This document shows positions 1 through 7,956 of a DNA stretch of 64,000 nt, one piece after another. Position 1 is the stretch's first letter. The number at the start of each line of letters is the position of its first letter. Origin of the DNA: Flavobacterium quisquiliarum (GTDB taxonomy: Bacteria > Bacteroidota > Bacteroidia > Flavobacteriales > Flavobacteriaceae). Position numbers and translations under genes: made by a program. Under the pieces are notes generated by a model. The model searched no databases and was not told the origin of the DNA. It saw only the letters and a program-made list of their open reading frames with translations. The stretch is taken from positions 1 to 64,000 of the forward strand of contig NZ_WWEM01000031.1 in NCBI RefSeq assembly GCF_019308285.1. Reading direction: 5' to 3'.

Positions 1-306
1 TAAATTCTGGATTATTCATAAATAAGTCAATTTTATGTCAACTTATTTCAGGACGAGACAGTCATTATAAATGAAAAGCCTGATTTAACGATCAGGCTTT
101 TTTTATTGTCGTCATTGCCATAAAGGCGCTAAGGCATAAAGTTTTTTTATTTCGCACAGATTTGGATGATTGAGCAGATTTATTTCCCATAAACACGCAG
201 AATTTTTTCACGCAGATTTAAAAAGATTTAAGCAGATTAATTCATAAAACTTTGCGACTTAGCGTCTTTGTGGCAAAAAATCTTAGCATCTCAGAACCTT
301 AGTAAC
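1..306. repeat. Intergenic foldback repeat
   Basis: No gene is seen here. After a terminator (75-104) lies a foldback element with imperfect arms at 115-145 and 246-276. The arms carry the motifs GGCGCTAAGG and GACTTAGCGTC, pairing over about 31 bases with roughly five mismatches. Between and after the arms are CACGCAGATTT, AAGCAGATT and CTTAGCATCTCAGAACCTTAG, which recur elsewhere in the window (11.87, 35.2, 42.3, 44.5 and 45.9 kb). No coding potential or transposase is visible, so it looks like a non-autonomous dispersed repeat. Confidence 0.6.
75..104 (+). terminator. Rho-independent terminator
   Basis: Ten-base-pair stem (AAAGCCTGAT / ATCAGGCTTT) with a six-base loop followed by a T run. 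It probably ends a plus-strand gene lying before the window. Confidence 0.8.
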
Positions 307-1035
307 TTAGTAAAGCATTTTAACTTCTTTAATCTCAAATTCTGCAACAGAATCATCTTCTAATAAAACCTGCAGTTTTCCTGTCGGAGAAACACCCTGA
401 ATGATTCCCATAAAATTTTGGTCTTCTAGGTTCTTAAAAGGCATCGGAACTCCTTTTTTAAATAAAGAATTAAAATACTTCTTCCATAAAACTTGAGAGG
501 AAGTCTGCCACAATTCAATATTTTCTTTTATTTTTTCTACAATTAAAAAAGCGATTTCTTCTTTATTAAAAGATTTACCTGAAATTACTGCTAAAGAAGA
601 TGCGCTAGGAAATTCGGTATAATCAGTTTGATTGACATTGATTCCTATTCCAACAACTGACACAATTCTGCCATCGCTTTTTATGGTGTTTTCGATTAAT
701 ATGCCAACCAATTTCTTATTGTATGACAGAATGTCGTTTGGCCATTTTATACAGATATCAGGAATATTTAAAAAATTTAAGACTTCACTGACAGCCAAAG
801 AAACCACGACACTCAAATTAAAAACCTGTTCGTTATCAAACAAGAAATCCTTTACCAATACACTCATAATTAAGTTTTTACCAGCTTCAGACTTCCACTT
901 TCCTCCCATTTGGCCTTTTCCTTTTGTCTGATTTTCAGCTGTTACCGTTGTGAAATTCTCCTGTTCATCCTGACTTGATAAGGCTTTCAGGAAATCATTT
1001 GTTGAATCTATGGCATCGAGTTTGATTAGTTTCAT
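307..1035 (-). CDS. birA: Biotin--[acetyl-CoA-carboxylase] ligase
   Basis: Activates biotin with ATP and transfers it to the lysine of the biotin carboxyl carrier protein, in the cytoplasm. The 242-residue protein shows the family signatures: the biotinyl-AMP loop as GKGQMGGKW (39-47), KWPND (97-101), KLVGILIE (108-115) and GIGINVN (129-135), with a small C-terminal SH3-like region from about 195. There is no N-terminal helix-turn-helix, so it should be a ligase only and not a repressor of biotin genes. It is divergent from rsfS across a 95-base gap. The biotin loop deviates slightly from the usual GRGRxGRxW but keeps its spacing. Confidence 0.92.
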   Translation of the reverse strand: MKLIKLDAIDSTNDFLKALSSQDEQENFTTVTAENQTKGKGQMGGKWKSEAGKNLIMSVLVKDFLFDNEQVFNLSVVVSLAVSEVLNFLNIPDICIKWPNDILSYNKKLVGILIENTIKSDGRIVSVVGIGINVNQTDYTEFPSASSLAVISGKSFNKEEIAFLIVEKIKENIELWQTSSQVLWKKYFNSLFKKGVPMPFKNLEDQNFMGIIQGVSPTGKLQVLLEDDSVAEFEIKEVKMLY

Positions 1036-1130
1036 TAAAATAATTTGAATAACTTAATTTAATATTTTGTTAAGGATCAAAAATAATCACAAAATTTGGT
1101 AACTTTACAAATTCACATATAAAATAATTC

Positions 1131-1502
1131 ATGGCGAAAAAGACGATTAATAATGATGTTCTACTGGCGAACATAATAAAAGGGATTGAGGAAGTAAAAG
1201 GGAATGATATCGATATTCTTGACTTAAGAGAAATAGATACTGCTGTGTGCGACTATTTTGTAATTTGCAATGGTAGCTCAAATACCCAAGTTAACGCCAT
1301 CGTAAACTCAATTCAAAAAACAGTATCAAAAGACTTAAAAGATAAACCTTGGCACGTAGAAGGAACAGATAACGCAGAATGGGTTTTAATGGATTATGTA
1401 CACATTGTGGTACATGTTTTCCAAAAGCATATTCGCGAATATTACAACATCGAAAGCCTTTGGGGCGATGCTAAGATCACTACAATCGAAAACAAATACT
1501 AA
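1131..1502 (+). CDS. rsfS: Ribosomal silencing factor RsfS
   Basis: Binds ribosomal protein L14 and blocks joining of the 30S and 50S subunits when nutrients are short. At 123 residues it has the usual family length and all its marks: the CDYFVICNGSSNTQV segment (40-54), HVEGTDNAEWVLMDY (75-89), HIVVHVF (91-97) and YYNIESLWGDA (104-114). ftsH starts 15 bases downstream, so the two are probably co-transcribed; the rsfS-ftsH pairing is common in Bacteroidota. Confidence 0.95.
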   Translation: MAKKTINNDVLLANIIKGIEEVKGNDIDILDLREIDTAVCDYFVICNGSSNTQVNAIVNSIQKTVSKDLKDKPWHVEGTDNAEWVLMDYVHIVVHVFQKHIREYYNIESLWGDAKITTIENKY

Positions 1503-1517
1503 AGAAACTTTCACTAA

Positions 1518-3443
1518 ATGGCTAAAGATAATAATCCAAATCCGAATAAATTTAAAATAAGTCCTTGGTTAATATACACCGCAATACTTTTAGTTTTTTT
1601 ATTCATAAGTTTTGCCACAGGAGGATCTAGCTTAAGCGAACCTGCTCAATTAACTTCTTCTAAATTCAACACCTTACTAGAAAAAGGTCAGATTGAAAAA
1701 GTTATTGTTTACAACAAAGCAGAAGCTGAAGTATATTTAAACGCAGCTGCTCTTAAAGACCCAGCAAATAAAAAAGTAGCTGAAGATATTTTCAAACAAC
1801 CAAACAAAGGTCCACATTACACTTTGGAAATTGGTAATGATCAAATCTTTCAAACGAAACTAGAAAAAGCAGTTAGCGAAGGCAAACTAAAAGATTTTAA
1901 TTTCCTTCAAAAAAATAACTGGAGCGATATTTTAATCAGCTTACTTCCTATCATCATCATTGTGGGTGTATGGATTTTCATCATGCGTAAAATGTCTGGC
2001 GGAGGCGCTGGCGGAGGCGGACAGATTTTCAACATTGGAAAATCTAAAGCTAAATTATTCGATGAGAAAACAGATATCAAAACAACATTCAAAGATGTTG
2101 CTGGTTTAGAAGGAGCTAAAGAAGAAATTCAGGAAATCGTTGAATTCCTTAAAAATCCAGAAAAATATACCAATCTTGGAGGTAAAATTCCAAAAGGAGC
2201 ATTATTAGTAGGCCCTCCAGGAACGGGTAAAACTTTATTAGCAAAAGCTGTTGCTGGTGAAGCTCAGGTACCATTCTTCTCTTTGTCAGGTTCTGATTTC
2301 GTAGAGATGTTCGTTGGAGTTGGTGCTTCACGTGTTCGTGATTTATTCAAACAAGCAAAAGAGAAATCTCCTGCTATCATTTTCATCGACGAAATCGATG
2401 CTGTTGGTAGAGCGAGAGGAAAAAGCAACATGTCTGGCGGAAACGACGAAAGAGAAAACACTTTGAACCAATTACTAACAGAAATGGATGGTTTTGGCAC
2501 AAATTCTAATGTGATCGTTTTGGCTGCAACAAACAGAGCTGATGTATTGGACAAAGCTTTAATGCGTGCAGGACGTTTTGACAGACAAATTTTTGTTGAC
2601 TTACCAGACATTAGAGAAAGAGCTGAAATCTTCAAAGTACACTTGGCTCCTATCAAAAAGGTGGAAGGTCTTGATTTAGATTTCTTAGCAAAACAAACTC
2701 CAGGTTTCTCTGGCGCAGATATTGCTAATGTTTGTAACGAAGCTGCACTTATTGCTGCTCGTAATAACAAACCAGCTGTAGACAGACAAGATTTCCTTGA
2801 TGCTGTAGACAGAATTATTGGTGGTCTTGAAAAGAAAAATAAAATCATCACTCCAGAAGAGAAAAGAGCAATTGCAATTCACGAAGCTGGTCACGCTACT
2901 GTAAGTTGGATGTTAGAACACGCTGCGCCACTTATTAAAGTAACCATTGTTCCTCGTGGGCAAAGTTTAGGAGCTGCATGGTATTTACCAGAAGAAAGAC
3001 AAATTGTTAGAACAGATCAAATGTTAGACGAAATGTGTGCTACTATGGGTGGTAGAGCTGCTGAAAAAGTAACTTTCGACAGAATTTCTACCGGTGCTTT
3101 GAGTGATTTAGAAAAAGTAACACGTCAGGCTCGTGCCATGGTAACGATTTATGGATTAAACGATAAAATCGGAAATGTTACTTATTACGATTCAACTGGA
3201 CAAAGTGAGTATAACTTCTCTAAACCATATTCTGATGAAACTGCAAAAATCATTGATGCTGAAATTTCAGAATTAATCGAAGGTCAATACCAAAGAGCAA
3301 TTCAGATATTAGAAGAAAATAAAGACAAGTTAAACCAACTTGCTGATATTCTGATTGAAAAAGAAGTAATTTTCAAAGATGACTTAGAAAATATATTTGG
3401 AAAACGAACTTTTGACAAAAATCTTGAGGAAGTAGTTTCATAA
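1518..3443 (+). CDS. ftsH: ATP-dependent zinc metalloprotease FtsH
   Basis: Membrane-anchored AAA+ protease that degrades misfolded membrane proteins and short-lived regulators. Two membrane segments (about 17-33 and 138-156) bracket a periplasmic domain. Then come a Gly-rich linker, Walker A GPPGTGKT (232-239), Walker B IIFIDEID (287-294), the second region of homology around NRADVLDKALMRAGRFDR (339-356), the zinc site HEAGH (455-459) and a likely third zinc ligand at D530 (TGALSDLE). Length 641 is typical. A strong terminator follows, so the downstream lipid genes probably have their own promoter. Confidence 0.97.
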   Translation: MAKDNNPNPNKFKISPWLIYTAILLVFLFISFATGGSSLSEPAQLTSSKFNTLLEKGQIEKVIVYNKAEAEVYLNAAALKDPANKKVAEDIFKQPNKGPHYTLEIGNDQIFQTKLEKAVSEGKLKDFNFLQKNNWSDILISLLPIIIIVGVWIFIMRKMSGGGAGGGGQIFNIGKSKAKLFDEKTDIKTTFKDVAGLEGAKEEIQEIVEFLKNPEKYTNLGGKIPKGALLVGPPGTGKTLLAKAVAGEAQVPFFSLSGSDFVEMFVGVGASRVRDLFKQAKEKSPAIIFIDEIDAVGRARGKSNMSGGNDERENTLNQLLTEMDGFGTNSNVIVLAATNRADVLDKALMRAGRFDRQIFVDLPDIRERAEIFKVHLAPIKKVEGLDLDFLAKQTPGFSGADIANVCNEAALIAARNNKPAVDRQDFLDAVDRIIGGLEKKNKIITPEEKRAIAIHEAGHATVSWMLEHAAPLIKVTIVPRGQSLGAAWYLPEERQIVRTDQMLDEMCATMGGRAAEKVTFDRISTGALSDLEKVTRQARAMVTIYGLNDKIGNVTYYDSTGQSEYNFSKPYSDETAKIIDAEISELIEGQYQRAIQILEENKDKLNQLADILIEKEVIFKDDLENIFGKRTFDKNLEEVVS

Positions 3444-3471
3444 ATAATTACGAAATACGTAATAATTTTTC

Positions 3472-3513
3472 AAAATCTTAATTCAAAACACCCTTTTGAA
3501 TTAAGATTTTTTT
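3472..3513 (+). terminator. Strong terminator after ftsH
   Basis: Perfect 17-base-pair inverted repeat (arms 3472-3488 and 3494-3510) with loop CACCC and a T tract. It separates rsfS-ftsH from the LUD-cdsA-psd group. Confidence 0.9.
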
Positions 3514-3520
3514 ATCTTTG
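3513..3520 (+). promoter_or_regulatory. Candidate -7 promoter box
   Basis: TATCTTTG is an exact match to the Bacteroidota -7 consensus TAnnTTTG, lying directly after the ftsH terminator and 39 bases before the next start codon. A TTG at a good -33 distance is not evident, so the assignment rests on the -7 box and position alone. Confidence 0.4.
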
Positions 3521-3559
3521 AACGTTTTCAATTAACATGTAAAGTATTTCATATAAAAA

Positions 3560-4165
3560 ATGAATTTTTTCAAAAAAATATTTGGCTCGAGTGAAGCCCC
3601 TTCTGATGAAGAGAACGAAAGCGAATATGCAGGGACCTCTGCGCAAAACAGTCATTTATCTTTAGACGAACAGTTTATTTTCAATTTTAAAAAAAATGGT
3701 GGTAAATTCTTGTACTGTGAAAACAAAAGTGAGGTTACTGAACAATTTGAAAACATTTTAGAAGAAAATGACTGGTTCGAACAAGAAGTTTTATGCTATG
3801 AACCTGCCTTATTTGGTTTATTAGACGAAAACAAATTATTTTACATTGCTCCTTCAAATCCTAAGTTTTTATTAGCAAGCTGTGAAAATCTTATAGCAGA
3901 CGAAGGTTCTATCTTATTTTCATCTAAACAAATTCGACAAAATAAACCAAACGAATTACCTGCAAATATTGTCATTATAGCTACAACAAGCCAGATTCTT
4001 CCAATGAAGAGTGATGGACTTAGCGCTATAAAACGCAAGTACGATAGAGACATACCTACTAACATCACTACAATAAAATATTTCGAAAAAGCTAAAGAAG
4101 AAGACTTTACGCAATACGGAAGTGTTGCCAAAAATCTTTATTTATTGCTTTTAGAAGACCTTTAA
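3560..4165 (+). CDS. LUD-domain protein (LutC/YkgG-like)
   Basis: A 201-residue protein resembling the LUD domain family, whose members include LutC of the lactate-utilisation LutABC system. Visible family-like stretches are ADEGSILFSS (about 115-124), followed by the strand-rich PANIVIIATTSQILP. The N-terminal 35 residues are acidic and low complexity. No LutA or LutB partner lies nearby. Instead it precedes cdsA by one base, so it is translationally tied to phospholipid genes. Its biochemical role there is unknown, and a direct part in lactate oxidation is not supported by context. Confidence 0.75.
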   Translation: MNFFKKIFGSSEAPSDEENESEYAGTSAQNSHLSLDEQFIFNFKKNGGKFLYCENKSEVTEQFENILEENDWFEQEVLCYEPALFGLLDENKLFYIAPSNPKFLLASCENLIADEGSILFSSKQIRQNKPNELPANIVIIATTSQILPMKSDGLSAIKRKYDRDIPTNITTIKYFEKAKEEDFTQYGSVAKNLYLLLLEDL

Positions 4166-4166
4166 G

Positions 4167-5057
4167 ATGAACGAAACGCTGAAGAGAACCATTTCTGGTG
4201 CTGTTTATATCGCTCTATTATTAAGTTCGATACTGTTTTCAACTGAAAGCTTCATTATCCTTTTTGGTGTTTTCTTAATTATCACAATTTACGAATTTTC
4301 GAATATTGTAAATCTAAATAAGGTATTTTCTATTCTTTTCGGTTTACTCATTTACACATCAACAATTCTCGTTAGTCATTACAATAAACAAACGAGCAAA
4401 TACCTTAATGATTCGTTTAACTCAAATATAAGTCTAGAAACCAATATTAAACAACTGGATTTAATCCTGTTAGCTATCACTATTGTAGTTTCTATTAAAT
4501 GTATCATATTCTTGTTTTATGACTCTGTTCAAAAGATAAGCACTTCTTCTAAATACCTTTATTTATTAGGCTACATTACACTTCCATTTATATTTATTGT
4601 TAAAATTTCTTTTGGAACAAACGATTACAATCCTAAAATCATCATTGGCTTATTTGTTTTAATTTGGACCAATGATACTTTTGCGTATTTAGTCGGAAAA
4701 TCTATAGGAAAACATAAATTGTTTGAACGTGTTTCTCCTAAAAAAACAATTGAAGGTTTTCTTGGCGGTGTAGTTTTTGCTGCTTTAGCAGGATTTTTAA
4801 TCTCTAAATTTTACATTCAGCCTAAACCTGAGTTTAGCAATATGTCTATTTTAATTTGGACAATCATCGCTTTAATTGTTAGTGTTTTTGGCACTATTGG
4901 AGATTTGATTGAATCTAAATTTAAAAGAATTGCCGGCGTAAAAGACAGCGGTTCGATAATGCCCGGCCATGGAGGTATTTTAGATCGATTAGATAGTGTT
5001 ATATTTGTAGCACCCATTATATTTTTATTTTATCAAATTTTATATTATGTTTCATAA
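4167..5057 (+). CDS. cdsA: Phosphatidate cytidylyltransferase
   Basis: Makes CDP-diacylglycerol from phosphatidic acid and CTP, the branch point of phospholipid synthesis, in the inner membrane. The 296-residue protein has seven or eight hydrophobic segments. The C-terminal CDS signature reads GDLIESKFKR, then GVKDSG, then PGHGGILDRLDS (245-277), containing the conserved acidic and Gly residues. The downstream psd gene overlaps its end by 11 bases, so the two consecutive steps toward phosphatidylethanolamine are translationally coupled; phosphatidylserine synthase is not in this window. Confidence 0.95.
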   Translation: MNETLKRTISGAVYIALLLSSILFSTESFIILFGVFLIITIYEFSNIVNLNKVFSILFGLLIYTSTILVSHYNKQTSKYLNDSFNSNISLETNIKQLDLILLAITIVVSIKCIIFLFYDSVQKISTSSKYLYLLGYITLPFIFIVKISFGTNDYNPKIIIGLFVLIWTNDTFAYLVGKSIGKHKLFERVSPKKTIEGFLGGVVFAALAGFLISKFYIQPKPEFSNMSILIWTIIALIVSVFGTIGDLIESKFKRIAGVKDSGSIMPGHGGILDRLDSVIFVAPIIFLFYQILYYVS

Positions 5058-5700
5058 AGAAGGAGGCCCGTCCATTTTACTAGGTACTGTATTTACTGTA
5101 GCTGTACTTTTAATTGCTGATAAATTCATTGATATTGCATGGCTTAGAATGCTTGTTCAATTTGCGGCGGTTTTGATTTTGATCATTATTTTACAATTTT
5201 TTAGAAATCCTAAAAGAATTGCAATCAGAAACATCGATCACATCCTAGCTCCCGTTGATGGAAAAGTTGTGGTTATCGAGGAAGTTTATGAAGGAGAATA
5301 TTTTAAAGATAAACGTTTGCAGGTTTCAATTTTTATGTCGCCAATCAATGTACACGTAACGCGTTACGCAATGGATGGTATCATTAAATTCAGCAAATAC
5401 CACCCTGGAAAATTCCTTGTAGCTTGGCATCCAAAAGCTAGTGAAGAAAATGAAAGAACTACAGTGGTTATTGAAAATGAAACTTTTGGTGCTATTTTAT
5501 ACAGACAAATTGCTGGTGCACTAGCCCGCAGAATTGTAAATTATGCTAAAGAAGGAATGCAGGTTGTTCAAGGAACAGATGCTGGTTTTATTAAATTTGG
5601 ATCAAGAGTAGATTTATTTTTACCTTTAGGTACACCAATCAACGTTGAATTAAACCAAAAAGCGATTGGCGGAAAAACAATTATTGCTACAAAGGCATAA
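5047..5700 (+). CDS. psd: Phosphatidylserine decarboxylase proenzyme
   Basis: Converts phosphatidylserine to phosphatidylethanolamine using a pyruvoyl group formed by self-cleavage. The 217-residue length and the cleavage site G185-S186 in FIKFGSRVDLF mark the short prokaryotic form; S186 would become the pyruvoyl residue. The conserved acidic residue in LAPVDGK (D71) and the His in NVHVTRY (H103) are present, and two membrane segments occupy roughly 8-50. The start overlaps cdsA by 11 bases and the stop abuts the next start codon. Confidence 0.95.
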   Translation: MFHKEGGPSILLGTVFTVAVLLIADKFIDIAWLRMLVQFAAVLILIIILQFFRNPKRIAIRNIDHILAPVDGKVVVIEEVYEGEYFKDKRLQVSIFMSPINVHVTRYAMDGIIKFSKYHPGKFLVAWHPKASEENERTTVVIENETFGAILYRQIAGALARRIVNYAKEGMQVVQGTDAGFIKFGSRVDLFLPLGTPINVELNQKAIGGKTIIATKA

Positions 5701-5970
5701 ATGGCTGATAAAGATTTAGATATTCGTTTTGCTGAAGCTGTAGAAATTGCTATGACAATGACTCAGGCTTCACTGCCACAAGATGTGCAGTTAAGGCTTT
5801 ACGCGTTTTATAAACAGGCTACTTTTGGAACTGCGGTCTACAATCAATCTGAAAATTTTGATTTGAGAGATGCTTTCAAAACCAATGCTTGGATGCAGAT
5901 TAGTCATATATCTGTAGACGAAGCGAAAGAAAATTACATTGAGATCATTAATTCATTAACATCAAAATAA
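5701..5970 (+). CDS. Acyl-CoA-binding protein
   Basis: An 89-residue small four-helix protein of the ACBP family, which binds and buffers long-chain acyl-CoA esters in the cytoplasm. Family marks are LYAFYKQATFG (33-43) and the KTNAW ... DEAKENYI segment (60-80). ACBP is best known from eukaryotes but occurs in some bacteria. It begins immediately after the psd stop and sits 7 bases before the next gene, supporting a role in lipid metabolism. Confidence 0.9.
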   Translation: MADKDLDIRFAEAVEIAMTMTQASLPQDVQLRLYAFYKQATFGTAVYNQSENFDLRDAFKTNAWMQISHISVDEAKENYIEIINSLTSK

Positions 5971-5977
5971 AAACATT

Positions 5978-6757
5978 ATGAAGAAAAACGTTGTTCTTTT
6001 TACTGCTTTAGCTTCATTTTTACTATTATTTTCCTGTAAAGAAGACAAGCTGACAGAAGTAGTTGAGGTTCCGCTTCCAACAAAAGAAGAGAAAATCACC
6101 ATAGGTTCACCTAATGAAGTTAAAGCTGATCCCGGTTCTTTTGAAATGACCAAACTGCCTTTTGCTTATGATGGTCTTTCTCCCGCAATAAGATCACTGA
6201 CCATGGAAACGCATTATTCTAAACACTATCTTTCGTACACAAACAATTTCAATAAAGAAATTGTTTCTACAGAATTTGAAAATATGCCAATTGAGGATAT
6301 TTTAAAAAAGATGGATTTAAATAACGCTAAACTTCGTCAAAACGCTGGAGGCTATTACAATCACACACTTTATTTTAATATTTTAACTCCAAAAGAGCAA
6401 ACTCCAAAAGATACGCTTTCGGGGTCTATTAATAAAGAGTTTGGTTCTTTTAACAACCTAACCAATCAATTTAAAGCACAATCTGAGAAACAATTCGGTT
6501 CGGGATGGGTTTGGTTAGTAGTAGATCGTTATGGAAAATTACAGATTACCACGACACAAGACCAAGATAATCCTTTAATGAAAAATGCTCTGATTCCAGG
6601 AACACCAATTTTAGGAATTGATCTTTGGGAACACGCGTATTATCTGGATTATCAAAACAGAAAGGGAAGTTATATTGACGCTTTTTATGACCATATTAAT
6701 TGGGAAAAAGTGAACGAATATTATGTCGAAGCGCTTAAAAAGGTCAAAAAAGTATAA
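5978..6757 (+). CDS. Exported superoxide dismutase lipoprotein (Mn/Fe family)
   Basis: Dismutates superoxide. The fold and all four metal ligands are recognisable: H79 in METHYSKHY, H129 in YYNHTLYF, and D215 and H219 in DLWEHAYY. The Gly pair before the second His (AGGYYNH) and the Gln in TTTQDQDNPLM look more like Mn-type than Fe-type enzymes, though a cambialistic enzyme is possible. Unlike the cytosolic enzyme, it starts with a lipoprotein signal (MKKNVVLFTALASFLLLFSC, lipid-attachment Cys20) and a charged linker, so it should sit in the periplasm or on the outer membrane. It is the last gene of the lipid operon. Confidence 0.93.
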   Translation: MKKNVVLFTALASFLLLFSCKEDKLTEVVEVPLPTKEEKITIGSPNEVKADPGSFEMTKLPFAYDGLSPAIRSLTMETHYSKHYLSYTNNFNKEIVSTEFENMPIEDILKKMDLNNAKLRQNAGGYYNHTLYFNILTPKEQTPKDTLSGSINKEFGSFNNLTNQFKAQSEKQFGSGWVWLVVDRYGKLQITTTQDQDNPLMKNALIPGTPILGIDLWEHAYYLDYQNRKGSYIDAFYDHINWEKVNEYYVEALKKVKKV

Positions 6758-6761
6758 AACA

Positions 6762-6797
6762 AAAAGCTGATACCAAACAAAGTATCAGCTTTTTTTT
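6762..6797 (+). terminator. Terminator after superoxide dismutase gene
   Basis: Twelve-base-pair stem (AAAAGCTGATAC / GTATCAGCTTTT) with an eight-base loop and a long T run; it ends the lipid operon. Confidence 0.9.
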
Positions 6798-6829
6798 ATA
6801 CCTTAAGGGTAACTCTAAACACGAATAAC

Positions 6830-7888
6830 ATGAAAGATATTGCCAATCGTTTTTTAGAAAATCCTTTATTATCACCATCAGATTTACCTCCAAGCAGAGA
6901 AGGATTAGAAATCACCTGTCTTTTAAATCCCGGTGTATTTCAATTTGAAAACAAAATCTGGCTGGCCGTAAGAGTTGCTGAGAGACCAAAACAAGCTGAA
7001 AATAGTATTTCATTCCCTATACTTACCGAAACGGGTTCAATTCAAATCATTGAAATTCCAAAAAATCATCCCGAACTTATAGCAACTGATGCCCGCGTTA
7101 TTAATTATCAGCGAACCGATTACTTAACTACTTTATCTCATATTAGATTGTTATGCAGTGAAGATGGAAAACGTTTCTACGAGCCTGAAAACCATCCTCT
7201 TTTAGTTGGCGAAGGCATACTAGAAACTTTCGGAATTGAAGATTGCCGTGTTTCTTTAATTGAAGGGAAATATTATCTGACTTTTACTTCGGTCTCCAAT
7301 AATGGCGTTGGTGTAGGTTTACGCACGACAACTGACTGGAAAAACTTCGAAAAACAAGGAATGATATTTCCTCCTCACAATAAAGACTGCGCTATTTTTG
7401 AAGAGAAAATAAACGGTTTATTTTATGCCTTACACCGTCCAAGCAGTGTTGATATTGGCGGAAATTACATTTGGATTGCTTCATCTCCTGATGGTCTTCA
7501 TTGGGGAAACCATCAATGTATTATCAAAACCAGAAAAGGAAATTGGGACAGCAAAAGAGTTGGTGCCGGTGCAGCACCTATTAAAACAGAAAAAGGCTGG
7601 CTCGAGATTTATCATGGAGCAAATGAAGCACATCAATATTGTCTGGGTGCTTTTCTCTTAGATTTAGAAAATCCTGCCAAAGTCATTTCAAGAACCGAAG
7701 CTCCTATTATGTTTCCCTCAACAGATTATGAATTGAGTGGCTTTTTCGGAAATGTGGTATTTACAAATGGTCATATTATAGAACCTGACGGTGATACCCT
7801 GACCGTTTATTATGGCGCTTCTGACGAATTTGTCTGCGGAGCGCAGTTTTCAATCAAAGAAATTCTCACATTTTTAAAAGAGGTTTAA
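6830..7888 (+). CDS. GH130-family glycosidase/phosphorylase
   Basis: A 352-residue cytoplasmic protein (no signal peptide) with the five-bladed propeller pattern of glycoside hydrolase family 130, which acts on beta-mannosides either as phosphorylases or as hydrolases. The likely general acid is D138 in GIEDCRVS; other family-like stretches are LLNPGVF (31-37), ALHRPSS (200-206) and LEIYHGA (258-264). Whether it is a mannoside phosphorylase or a beta-mannosidase cannot be decided by eye. It is not inside a SusC/SusD locus. It faces the amylase gene convergently. Confidence 0.85.
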   Translation: MKDIANRFLENPLLSPSDLPPSREGLEITCLLNPGVFQFENKIWLAVRVAERPKQAENSISFPILTETGSIQIIEIPKNHPELIATDARVINYQRTDYLTTLSHIRLLCSEDGKRFYEPENHPLLVGEGILETFGIEDCRVSLIEGKYYLTFTSVSNNGVGVGLRTTTDWKNFEKQGMIFPPHNKDCAIFEEKINGLFYALHRPSSVDIGGNYIWIASSPDGLHWGNHQCIIKTRKGNWDSKRVGAGAAPIKTEKGWLEIYHGANEAHQYCLGAFLLDLENPAKVISRTEAPIMFPSTDYELSGFFGNVVFTNGHIIEPDGDTLTVYYGASDEFVCGAQFSIKEILTFLKEV

Positions 7889-7893
7889 AACAA

Positions 7894-7935
7894 AAAACTT
7901 GCTTAGATCTAACAATAAGTCTCCAAGCAAGTTTT
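7894..7935. terminator. Bidirectional terminator between GH130 and GH13 genes
   Basis: Inverted repeat AAAACTTGCTT / AAGCAAGTTTT with a 20-base loop between two convergent genes. The T tracts are short, so termination strength is uncertain. Confidence 0.55.
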
Positions 7936-7956
7936 AGTTTAAAAAAATATATTGAT

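Noticed and set aside
20..48. Inverted repeat AAATAAGT / ACTTATTT near the window start
   Set aside because: Only eight AT-rich pairs; likely chance or part of an unseen gene end.
632..931. Plus-strand frame inside birA
   Set aside because: Antisense to conserved birA motifs; no independent support.
2264..2851. Long reverse-strand open frame inside ftsH (195 codons)
   Set aside because: It is fully antisense to a well-conserved gene, Ser/Ala rich without motifs, and typical of a mirror frame.
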